This document shows positions 6,804 through 13,486 of a stretch of DNA of 22,637 bases, one piece after another. Source of the DNA: JAXDLH01 sp034666705 (lineage in GTDB: Bacteria; Chloroflexota; UBA6077; SHYK01); contig JAXDLH010000050.1 in NCBI GenBank assembly GCA_034666705.1, positions 1 to 22,637 of the forward strand. The letters are read 5' to 3'. The stretch's first letter is position 1. Each line of letters opens with the position of its first letter. Under the pieces are notes generated by a model. The model ran no database searches. It was not told the DNA's origin and was given only the letters and a program-made list of their open reading frames with translations. The position numbers and the translations under genes were made by a program.

Positions 6804-6868
6804 CGCGCGTTGCCGTTAGTTGGTTTCGAGGTCGCGAGATTAGGGTTTTCCCTGAACTGCAACGCGCG
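6804..6868 (-). promoter_or_regulatory. 10-bp inverted repeat in the leader of the HTH gene
   Basis: CGCGCGTTGC (6804-6813) and GCAACGCGCG (6859-6868) are perfect inverted repeats 45 bases apart. Between them AGGG-TTTT-CCCT (6842-6853) is a smaller dyad. They lie between purU and the HTH gene. They could be paired operator sites for the HTH protein, an RNA leader structure, or the 3' hairpin of the purU transcript. Confidence 0.4.
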
Positions 6869-6882
6869 ATGGCGGTATCGGC

Positions 6883-6913
6883 ATTGTAGACGTTTCCTGC
6901 CGTGCATTGCCAA
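6883..6913 (-). promoter_or_regulatory. Possible promoter for the HTH gene
   Basis: On the minus strand TTGGCA (6913-6908) and TACAAT (6888-6883) each match the sigma-70 consensus at five of six positions. The 19-base spacer is longer than the optimum. The resulting leader to the ATG at 6706 would be about 170 bases and includes the inverted repeat at 6804-6868. Confidence 0.35.
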
Positions 6914-6957
6914 TCATTGATGCCAGCGGGGCAACACAGGCCGCTGCGCGGGTTGTC

Positions 6958-7812
6958 CTAGTCGAACACGACCGTACGGCGACCGTTGACCACCACGCGG
7001 TCCTCGGCGTGGGCGCGCACTGCGCGGGCGAGCACCACACGCTCGATGTCGCGACCTTTACGGGTGAGGTCGGCAGGAGTGTCCCGGTGCGTCACCCGAA
7101 TCACATCCTGCTCGATGATCGGGCCGTCGTCCAGCACTTCAGTGGCGTAGTGGCTGGTGGCGCCGATTAGCTTTACGCCGCGCTCGTGCGCCTGGTGGTA
7201 CGGGCGCGCACCGGCGAATGCAGGCAGAAATCCGTGATGGATGTTGATCACCGCCATGGGGAAGGCATCGAGAAAGTACGGGGTCAGGATCTGCATATAG
7301 CGGGCTAGCACGACGAAATCGCAGCCGGCCTCGCCCAGGGCATAGAGCTGCCGCGCTTCTGACTCTGACTTGTGCTGCGCCGCCACCGGCACGGTGACAA
7401 ACGGCACTCCGAAGCTCGCCGCCACCGGCTGCAGCGCAGGATGATTGCCGACGATGACCGGGATGCGGACCTGCAGCTCGCCCATCCGGTAGCGGCTCAG
7501 CAGATCGATCAGGCAGTGCTCCTCGCGCGAAACCATGATCCCCATCACCGGGATCTGATCGGAGAAGCGCAGCCGCCAGCGCATCGAGGAGCGCTCAGCT
7601 ACCTCCCCGAACGCGGGCCCGATGCTGTTGCGAGCCAGGTCCATCGCATCCGGTTGGAACTCGACGCGCATGTAGAACATGCCTTCGAGCGGGTCCGTGA
7701 ACTGCTGCGCATCGACGATATTGCCATTGTGGCTTGCGAGAAAACCGGAGATGGCCGCCACGAGGCCGGTGCGGTCCGGGCAGGTTACCGTGAGGATGCC
7801 GGTCGCTACCAC
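6958..7812 (-). CDS. purU: Formyltetrahydrofolate deformylase
   Basis: This 284-residue cytoplasmic enzyme hydrolyses 10-formyl-THF to THF and formate. In bacteria it balances folate-bound C1 units and supplies formate for PurT-type purine synthesis. The N-terminal ACT domain (about 4-80) begins with ILTVTCPDRTGLVAAISGFL. The formyltransferase domain (about 88-265) carries the catalytic set N190, H192 and D229 in VINIHHGFLPAF and ATEVLDDGPIIEQD. GARPYHQAHERGVKLIGATS is typical of PurU rather than PurN. The usual IHHSFLP serine is Gly194. The start is GTG at 7812; it overlaps the stop of the upstream gene (GTGGTAG, 7 bases), so translation is probably coupled. It is the last gene of the one-carbon group. 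Confidence 0.95.
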   Translation of the reverse strand: MVATGILTVTCPDRTGLVAAISGFLASHNGNIVDAQQFTDPLEGMFYMRVEFQPDAMDLARNSIGPAFGEVAERSSMRWRLRFSDQIPVMGIMVSREEHCLIDLLSRYRMGELQVRIPVIVGNHPALQPVAASFGVPFVTVPVAAQHKSESEARQLYALGEAGCDFVVLARYMQILTPYFLDAFPMAVINIHHGFLPAFAGARPYHQAHERGVKLIGATSHYATEVLDDGPIIEQDVIRVTHRDTPADLTRKGRDIERVVLARAVRAHAEDRVVVNGRRTVVFD

Positions 7813-8552
7813 TCGCCCCGCTGGCCCATCTGGATGCGAAGGATGAATGCCTTCCGCATCTCCTCCTGCAGCTCAGGCGTGTCGACGAATTCGCTGATCA
7901 CTGCGGCGTCGAAATCGGCGTGCTCGACGTCAACACCGGAGTGGAGGGTCTTCGAGATGAGCGCGCGCTCGACGTCGGCCACGCCCATTGCCCGGTAATC
8001 CACTCGAGCCTGCTCCAGGTCCTTTATGAGGACCTCGCGGACCCGGGGGTTGCGCTTCTCCCCCTCGCCAACAAGCGCGGTCCCGATCGGAATGGGCCAG
8101 GGCGCGCTGCGATGCACGTCCATCCACCAGCCCCCGGTAATGAGCTGCTCTGGCGACTTGTCCTCCCTGGCGAGTTGGTCCATCTCCTCGTCGGTAAGCC
8201 CGAACTCGAGTGCCTCCCAGCGATCCAGCGTAGCGTGCGCCGGCCACTTCCCACCAAACGTGTCCTCACCGGCCTCGTCCACGAGCTTGCGGAGCTGGAA
8301 CCGGCGCACCTCCTTCTCAGTGCAGTTCAGGTAGCGCTCCGCATTCCGCTTGACGACGTTGCTGCCGCCCCGACGCTGGCGCAGACGCTTTGCGATGTCT
8401 TCGATGGTGTGCGCGCGCGCCGCCCCCCCGTTCACCAGATGTTCGCCAAGGATCCGGTGGCGAATCTCCTCGAGCTCCTGGATGAGCTCCTCCCCGGTCA
8501 GCGCCGGGCGGCGCTCCTCAGTTCCGGTCAATTCACGTTCCTCCGAAATCAT
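7806..8552 (-). CDS. Heme-oxygenase-like diiron protein (CADD/TenA/PqqC superfamily)
   Basis: This 248-residue helical protein is not identical to any family I know by name, but its layout matches the heme-oxygenase-like diiron oxidase/oxygenase group. Candidate metal ligands in order are E93 (VDEAGED), H106 (WPAHATLDRWEALEFGL), E163 (TALVGEGEKR), H204, D208 and H211. The last three form H-x3-D-x2-H (TLHSGVDVEHADF), the spacing of CADD-type enzymes. Members oxidise amino-acid or fatty-acid substrates or, for CADD, convert their own tyrosine to p-aminobenzoate. I chose ATG 8552; an in-frame GTG at 8606 adds 18 residues, and neither has a strong ribosome site. The stop overlaps the purU start. 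A PqqC-like gene lies 114 bases upstream. The fold is an inference from motifs. Confidence 0.7.
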   Translation of the reverse strand: MISEERELTGTEERRPALTGEELIQELEEIRHRILGEHLVNGGAARAHTIEDIAKRLRQRRGGSNVVKRNAERYLNCTEKEVRRFQLRKLVDEAGEDTFGGKWPAHATLDRWEALEFGLTDEEMDQLAREDKSPEQLITGGWWMDVHRSAPWPIPIGTALVGEGEKRNPRVREVLIKDLEQARVDYRAMGVADVERALISKTLHSGVDVEHADFDAAVISEFVDTPELQEEMRKAFILRIQMGQRGEW

Positions 8553-8666
8553 GTAGGCACTCGTAGCACATGAGTGCGCGTTTTCGCTTGCATTCGAGGG
8601 TACCACCGCCAGCGTGCAGCTACAAGATCCGGCAGACCTGGGAGAATGCGCGGCCGGCCGGGGCGA

Positions 8667-9449
8667 TCAGGGTACCTGCAGCAGCATCCGACCGCTGCTT
8701 GCCGCTACGTGCAGGGGATACACAAGCTGATACTCGATGTCGAGACGATTCCGAAACGCCCGGGCAGCCGTGAGCTGCCGTTCGGTCGTGCAAGCCCAGT
8801 ACGCAAGGATATCCGCCTCCCAGCGCAGATCCTCGACGGCATCCTGGGCGTAGTTGGCAAAGAATTCGAGATGCTTATCCTCCACTGCGTAGTGGCGGTG
8901 CAGCGCATCACGGATCCGGCCCATGAGCTCGTCAGCGAGCAGGTCCGCGGCGTAGAAGCTCGCAATGCCGTCGAGCCAGCTCCACTCCCACCAGCGGGAG
9001 AGCACGCTCAGCGTTGAGGTCGCATAGTGGCTCCGCGTGAACGGCTTCCACGCGGCAATCTCCTCCCGCGTCAGGCCGAGACCCTCGCCGAAGCGCAGCC
9101 ACAACTCCTCGTACGCGGGCGTCGTCGCCCCGTTCAGGTCATTCACGACGACTTTGCCCTCAAGGGCGACGAGCTTCCGCAGGACGAAGGGACGCACCTT
9201 CTCGCTGTTCGCGGTCTTCGCGAAGATCGCACCGGTACTGAAGACCAGTCCACGGTCGTAATAGGAATAGAGGTTCTTGACCCAGAGCTGCAGCATCTCG
9301 CGGGCCAGTGTGCCGCTGAGCAGCGCCTCGTGAAAGGGGGGTGGGCTCGAATACTTTTCGCGCCGCTGCGCGTGCAACAGCTCGAGGAACGCGGGCCCGG
9401 CGAGTGGGGGGACCGCGAGGTCATCTGGCTCGAATGGTGGATTATCCAT
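8667..9449 (-). CDS. PqqC-like protein (heme-oxygenase superfamily)
   Basis: This 260-residue protein resembles PqqC/TenA-type all-helical enzymes. The N-terminal part has the family pattern of a pocket helix followed by QLWVKNLYSYYDRG (about 54-67), then FVLRKLVALEGKV and ELWLRFGEGLGL. The C-terminal half has H186-x3-E190-x2-H193 (HYAVEDKH). The histidine expected before ELWLRF is Tyr113 (PAYEELW), so the metal site, if any, is incomplete or altered. No pqqA, B, D or E is nearby, so a role in PQQ synthesis is unlikely. The ATG at 9449 has GGAGG 9 bases upstream. It precedes the second heme-oxygenase-like gene and purU on the same strand, suggesting an operon and perhaps a heteromeric pair. 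Confidence 0.75.
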   Translation of the reverse strand: MDNPPFEPDDLAVPPLAGPAFLELLHAQRREKYSSPPPFHEALLSGTLAREMLQLWVKNLYSYYDRGLVFSTGAIFAKTANSEKVRPFVLRKLVALEGKVVVNDLNGATTPAYEELWLRFGEGLGLTREEIAAWKPFTRSHYATSTLSVLSRWWEWSWLDGIASFYAADLLADELMGRIRDALHRHYAVEDKHLEFFANYAQDAVEDLRWEADILAYWACTTERQLTAARAFRNRLDIEYQLVYPLHVAASSGRMLLQVP

Positions 9450-9576
9450 CGCTCACTCCTCCGATACCGGGGTGATCCATACGCTCACCGATGCCCGCGT
9501 CGATCCCGCTGCGCCACTCCCCACGCGGATGGCATCCACCGCACTGAGTCGTCAACCTCGGCTGCCGCCATTGGAT

Positions 9577-9592
9577 GAACAGTTACCTGTTC
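9577..9592. promoter_or_regulatory. Operator-like dyad GAACAG-N4-CTGTTC
   Basis: GAACAG-TTAC-CTGTTC is a perfect 6-bp inverted repeat in the 222-base gap between MTHFR and the PqqC-like gene, about 130 bases before the latter's ATG. It resembles a repressor site. The half-site spacing does not match the GAAC-N4-GTTC LexA box, so the regulator is unknown. Confidence 0.3.
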
Positions 9593-9598
9593 GCGCGA

Positions 9599-9622
9599 GA
9601 GCGACGCCTAGGGCCGTCGCTC
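9599..9622 (-). other. Stem-loop downstream of the MTHFR gene
   Basis: GAGCGACG (9599-9606) and CGTCGCTC (9615-9622) form a perfect 8-bp stem with an 8-base loop, 50 bases past the MTHFR stop codon on the minus strand. No T-run follows, so it may stabilise or process the mRNA 3' end rather than terminate transcription. Confidence 0.4.
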
Positions 9623-9671
9623 GTCTCGCACGTTATGTGCACCTCCCTCGCCCCTTGGGTGCATAGACGCT

Positions 9672-10637
9672 TCAGTCATCCCGGCCCTCGGCGACGATGC
9701 GCGCCAGACTCGAGCGGTCGATCACCTGGCGGATTTGAGCCGACGCGTCGATCCCCATCAGGTGCACGCCACGCACGCCGTCCAGCTCCATAAGCTGCTC
9801 TACCAGCTCCACCGCAACGGCGAGGCCTTCGGCCTGCTCGTCGGACGCCGCCGCCATGCGCTGCAACGTCGCATCCGGCATCACCATGCCGGGGATCTTG
9901 CGGAGGAACTCGGCACGGCGTGCCGAGTCGAGGAAGAAAACCCCAGCGAGGACGGCCACGCGGTCGAGGAGCCCTGTTTCGCGAAGCAGCTTCAGCCACT
10001 GCGCAAATCGCGCCAGGTCAAAGACCGGTTGCGTCTGCACGAAGTCAACGCCCGCGGCCGCCTTCTCGGAGATCGGCATTCGCGTCGGCTCCGACTGCGC
10101 CATGTCCCGCTCCGGATCGCCGGCGGCGCCGAGGAAGAGGTGCGGCGCGGAGGGCAGCTTCCGTCCGGAGAGCAGCGCCCCGCCGCGCAACTGGTTCGCG
10201 ACGGCCAACAGGGAGGTGCCGTTCAGCTCAAACACCGGCTTCGCATCTGGATGATCACCCTGCGTCGGGTCGTCGCCGGTCAGCAGCATCACGTTGTGGA
10301 TGCCCATGGCCGAGAGCCCCATCAGCTCCGACTGCAGCGCAATCTTGTTGCGGTCGCGGCAGGTCATCTGCACGATCGGCTCGATGCCTGCTTCACGGAC
10401 CAGGCACGCCGCCGCCACGCTACTCATACGAACGATGCCGCGGGTGCAATCGGTCAGGTTCACTGCATCGACGACACCGCTCAGCAACCGCGCCTCGGCA
10501 CGGACCGGCTCAGGCCCCGCGTGGCGCGGAGGGTTCACCTCCGCCGTCACCACGAAGCGTCCCGCATGCAGCCGCCGCGCGAGGCGACTGAATGAGGCAG
10601 GCAACTGCGCTGCGGGAGATGCGTCCTGCTCGGTCAC
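9672..10637 (-). CDS. metF: Methylenetetrahydrofolate reductase (MetF family)
   Basis: This 321-residue TIM-barrel flavoenzyme interconverts 5,10-methylene-THF and 5-methyl-THF. Key residues: E33 in VTAEVNPPRHAGP (equivalent to E. coli MetF E28), D121-D122 in LLTGDDPTQGDHP, and Q202-x-Q204 in FVQTQPVFD. MTCRDRNKIALQSELMGLSA is characteristic of the subfamily found in acetogens and in fusions with homocysteine S-methyltransferase, not of the E. coli type. No metV-like partner or methyltransferase is visible. The start is GTG at 10637 with AGGAGGG about 7 bases upstream; the first half of this site is in a dyad (10648-10664). With purU and two heme-oxygenase-like genes downstream it forms a one-carbon group, although the 222-base gap may carry a separate promoter. 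Confidence 0.9.
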   Translation of the reverse strand: MTEQDASPAAQLPASFSRLARRLHAGRFVVTAEVNPPRHAGPEPVRAEARLLSGVVDAVNLTDCTRGIVRMSSVAAACLVREAGIEPIVQMTCRDRNKIALQSELMGLSAMGIHNVMLLTGDDPTQGDHPDAKPVFELNGTSLLAVANQLRGGALLSGRKLPSAPHLFLGAAGDPERDMAQSEPTRMPISEKAAAGVDFVQTQPVFDLARFAQWLKLLRETGLLDRVAVLAGVFFLDSARRAEFLRKIPGMVMPDATLQRMAAASDEQAEGLAVAVELVEQLMELDGVRGVHLMGIDASAQIRQVIDRSSLARIVAEGRDD

Positions 10638-10647
10638 CAGCGACCCT

Positions 10648-10664
10648 CCTGAATGCTATTCAGG
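10648..10664 (-). promoter_or_regulatory. Dyad overlapping the MTHFR ribosome-binding site
   Basis: On the minus strand CCTGAAT-AGC-ATTCAGG is a perfect 7-bp inverted repeat. Its right arm runs into the Shine-Dalgarno (CAGGAGGG), so a hairpin or a bound repressor would cover part of the ribosome site of the MTHFR gene. Confidence 0.45.
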
Positions 10665-10779
10665 GTAGCTTACGCCGCGCCACGCTCGCGACGCACGAGC
10701 CGACCCGCGCACCGCATGCTGGCCGCGCCGGGTGGCGTCAGGCTTTGGCCGTCGGCAGCACCATTTCTGACCGCCTGCG

Positions 10780-12501
10780 TCACTCCTTGTCCCACTCAAA
10801 GGCGTTCCAGCTCATGTCAGTCTTGGAAGGGTTGAAGGCGCCCTTTACGCTGCCCTGGGAGACGATCGAATACACCTCCCAGTAGATCGGCATGAAGGCA
10901 ACGTCGCCCATCGCGGTCTGGAGATAATCGCGCATCAGCGTCGCCCGGGACCGGGAATCGATCGTGACGTTCAGCTTGTCGACGAGCGCATCGACCGCCG
11001 GGTTCGAGTAGCCGTACTTGTTGCGGCCATTCCAGCGGTTCGCCTGGCCCGCGACCTCCTTCGTGCTGAGCGCGTTGTCGTACGAGAACCGATAGTTGCC
11101 GATACTCCCAACCCGGATGCCAGGCCGGGTCGCGTCGTACTCGCGATCGCCGGACGCGTTGTTCGACATCGTTTGCTGCCCGGCCTGGACGCCGACGGCT
11201 TTCCAGTAGTCGGCAATGATGGGCTGCTCCCGAATGTCGGGCTGCTGCTGCTGGCCCCACAGCTCGAGTGCGAAGGTCTCGCCCGTCTGCGCGTTCACCA
11301 GGACCCCATCAGTCCCACGAGTCCACCCCGCGGCCGTGAAGAGCTGCTGGGCGCGACCCGGGTCGTACGGGTATTGCGGGATCGCGGACTCGACCGCCGG
11401 GCGCAGGGGATCGCCCGGCGACACCCAGCTATCCGCGAGCGGCGCCAGGCCATGGGTGATAACGTCGGCAATGGCGGCTCGATCGAGTGAACGATACAGC
11501 GCCTCCCGCACATCGCGATTCAGGAGCGCGCTCCGAGGCTGGGCGTACTCCGCACGCTGTTGGAATTGCAGCCAGTTGATGCTGTCCCCGGTGCCGAAGA
11601 CGACCCGGTTTGCGGTGCCTTCCCACTGCTGCTTGATCTGCAGCGCGTCTTCGACGCCAATACCAGGTGAGGTCGCCATGTCGATCGCGCCGGCGAGGAG
11701 GTTGGCCGCCAGTGCGTTGGGATCGCCGATGAATCGCAGCACGACGGTATCCAGGGGCGGCCGCCCGCGGTAGTACCCCTCATTGCGGGTGAGCGTCATC
11801 TGCACGCCGGTATCCCACTTGACGAGCCTATACGGCCCTAGACCGACAAACTCGGTGGTGAAGTACGGATTATTTGGCAGGCTGTGCTTGTCGGCCCGGT
11901 ACGTCTCTTCGAGCAGGTGACGCGGCAGTGGGCGCAGCCCCGGCGCCTGGTCGGCCTTCACGTCCGCCACTGACCAGTGCACGACGAACGTGGTCGGATC
12001 GGGCGCACTCACCGACTCCATCCGCTGCATCATGCTCGCCACCGTCGAGGGCAGCTCCGGGTCACGGTACACGGTGTAGGTGAAAACGAGATCGTCGCTA
12101 GTGAACGGCGACCCATCCTGCCAGGTAACGTTCGGTTGAATCTTCCATGTCGTGTCCATCGTGCCATCCGCGTTCAATCGCCACGTGCCGCGCTCGACCG
12201 AGAGTTGCTCGGTAGCGAGCTGCGGCAGGTACGCACCCACCTGATTGCGCACGACGAGCAGGTTGTGCGCCAGGTCCGGCGCAATCACGCCGCTGGTGCT
12301 CGAATCGAAGTCACCGAAGGAGGGGTTCTCTTTCAGGACACCGAGGGTGAGGACTTTCGGAGCGGTCGCCTGCGCCGAGGCCGGCGGTTGGCTTGCCGAT
12401 TGGGTGGAGCGCCCGGGGGCCGGCTGCGGCGCGCACGCACTCAGCAGCGCCAGCCACAACGCAATCAGAATCAACGTGCCATTGCCAGCCATTCGCCTCA
12501 T
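10780..12501 (-). CDS. Family-5 extracellular solute-binding lipoprotein (ABC importer)
   Basis: This 573-residue lipoprotein is of the DppA/OppA/NikA type, binding peptides, nickel or other solutes outside the membrane. The signal peptide (1-22) is a hydrophobic stretch ending in the lipobox LSAC with the acylated cysteine at 23, followed by a Pro/Ser/Gln-rich linker. Family segments include TWKIQPNVTWQDGSPFTSDD, LPNNPYFTTEFVGLGPYRLV and, near the C-terminus, NKYGYSNPAVDAL. I chose ATG 12501, which has AGGAGG 6 bases upstream, over ATG 12516. No permease or ATPase genes lie next to it, so the transport partners are elsewhere. It is transcribed away from the class II aldolase set, suggesting uptake of a related substrate; that link is inference. 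Confidence 0.9.
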   Translation of the reverse strand: MRRMAGNGTLILIALWLALLSACAPQPAPGRSTQSASQPPASAQATAPKVLTLGVLKENPSFGDFDSSTSGVIAPDLAHNLLVVRNQVGAYLPQLATEQLSVERGTWRLNADGTMDTTWKIQPNVTWQDGSPFTSDDLVFTYTVYRDPELPSTVASMMQRMESVSAPDPTTFVVHWSVADVKADQAPGLRPLPRHLLEETYRADKHSLPNNPYFTTEFVGLGPYRLVKWDTGVQMTLTRNEGYYRGRPPLDTVVLRFIGDPNALAANLLAGAIDMATSPGIGVEDALQIKQQWEGTANRVVFGTGDSINWLQFQQRAEYAQPRSALLNRDVREALYRSLDRAAIADVITHGLAPLADSWVSPGDPLRPAVESAIPQYPYDPGRAQQLFTAAGWTRGTDGVLVNAQTGETFALELWGQQQQPDIREQPIIADYWKAVGVQAGQQTMSNNASGDREYDATRPGIRVGSIGNYRFSYDNALSTKEVAGQANRWNGRNKYGYSNPAVDALVDKLNVTIDSRSRATLMRDYLQTAMGDVAFMPIYWEVYSIVSQGSVKGAFNPSKTDMSWNAFEWDKE

Positions 12502-12571
12502 GGGGCTCCTCCTCATTGGTCGGCTCGATGGTACGCGGCGCTCGGCCCGCCGTCAATCTGCCAGCCGACGC

Positions 12572-12591
12572 GGCGCGGGGCTCCCCGCGCC
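12572..12591. promoter_or_regulatory. GC-rich palindrome in a divergent promoter region
   Basis: GGCGCGGGG-CT-CCCCGCGCC has perfect 9-bp arms and lies between the divergent solute-binding and aldolase genes. It ends six bases before TATGAT (12598-12603), a possible -10 box for the aldolase set, where a -35 box would be expected. A repressor/activator site is plausible; a hairpin of either mRNA leader is the alternative. Confidence 0.4.
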
Positions 12592-12655
12592 ATTGGGTAT
12601 GATCTGCGGTCGGCGGGCGACCGCGCAGCGGTTCGCGACTACCGGGGTGAGGGAA

Positions 12656-13381
12656 ATGACGTTCGACGCCTCTGACTATGAGATCCGGGCGAAGCTCGCG
12701 ATCGGGTGCCGCATCTTAGCAATGGAAGGCCACGACGACGCGATTTGGGGCCACCTTTCGGTGCGCGACCCGCGTCAACCGGACCAACTCTGGATGAAAG
12801 CAAAGAACCTGGGGCTCGAGGAGATCGAGCCGGACGATTTCGTGCTCATCGACTTCGAGGGTACCAAGGTCGCGGGCATGCGCGAGCGCCACGGCGAGTT
12901 TCCGATCCATTCGGAGATCATGCGGGCGCGGCCCGAGATTAACGCGGTGGTGCACACGCACCCCGTGCTGCCGACGATCCTCGGCTCCGCGGGCGTGCAG
13001 ATCAAGCCGGTCACGCACGAGGGCTGCTATTTCTATCCACCGGACGTGCCAATCTACACTGAGATGACGGATCTGATTCTCACCCGGGAGCAAGGTGAAT
13101 CCGTCATGCGGTCCATGGCCGGGCACACGGCGTTATTGATGAAGAACCACGGCATCGTGATTGCCGCGGCGAGCATCGAGGAGGCCGTGGTAGCCTCGTA
13201 TCTCTTAGTCAAAGCGGCGAAGGCCCAGCTCGCGGCGGTGCAAACCGACCGCACCGTGCCGCACTCCCCGGATGGGGAGGCGCTGCAGAAACGCGAGCAT
13301 ATCTATCCGCCGGACGCGATGGATCAGGCCTGGCGCTATCTCGTGCGCAAGGAGCGACGCTGGGACGGCTTTCCACGCTGA
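12656..13381 (+). CDS. Class II aldolase/adducin-family aldolase or decarboxylase
   Basis: This 241-residue cytoplasmic metalloenzyme has the zinc ligands of the class II aldolase/adducin family: H100 and H102 (VVHTHPVL) and H165 (LMKNHGIVIAA). The catalytic acid is E81 (GEFPIHSEIM). GHDDAIWGHLSVRDP is the typical N-terminal motif. Members cleave sugar phosphates (fuculose-1-phosphate, ribulose-5-phosphate 4-epimerase) or decarboxylate hydroxy-aromatics such as 3,4-dihydroxyphthalate. The neighbouring ligase and dehydrogenase make an aromatic role plausible but unproven. I chose ATG 12656, preceded by GGTGAGGG; the open frame extends 137 codons upstream into the divergent gene, which is not coding in this frame. 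It heads a plus-strand set of three catabolic genes. Confidence 0.88.
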   Translation: MTFDASDYEIRAKLAIGCRILAMEGHDDAIWGHLSVRDPRQPDQLWMKAKNLGLEEIEPDDFVLIDFEGTKVAGMRERHGEFPIHSEIMRARPEINAVVHTHPVLPTILGSAGVQIKPVTHEGCYFYPPDVPIYTEMTDLILTREQGESVMRSMAGHTALLMKNHGIVIAAASIEEAVVASYLLVKAAKAQLAAVQTDRTVPHSPDGEALQKREHIYPPDAMDQAWRYLVRKERRWDGFPR

Positions 13382-13486
13382 ATCGCGGCGTGGATACACC
13401 AGCCGACTGCCTATCAGCGCGAGAATGATTTAAAACGAATGCAGCAGCGCGGGCTGGGGCCCGTCACGGGGACAGGGGGGTGCGCC

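Noticed and set aside
8667..9449. PQQ biosynthesis gene pqqC
   Set aside because: No pqqA, pqqB, pqqD or pqqE lies nearby and the active-site set is altered; only superfamily membership is supported.
9577..9592. LexA/SOS box
   Set aside because: The GAAC and GTTC half-sites are eight bases apart rather than four, and no SOS gene is adjacent.
12245..12655. 137-codon N-terminal extension of the class II aldolase
   Set aside because: It overlaps the signal peptide and coding region of the divergent lipoprotein gene; family length and the ribosome site favour ATG 12656.
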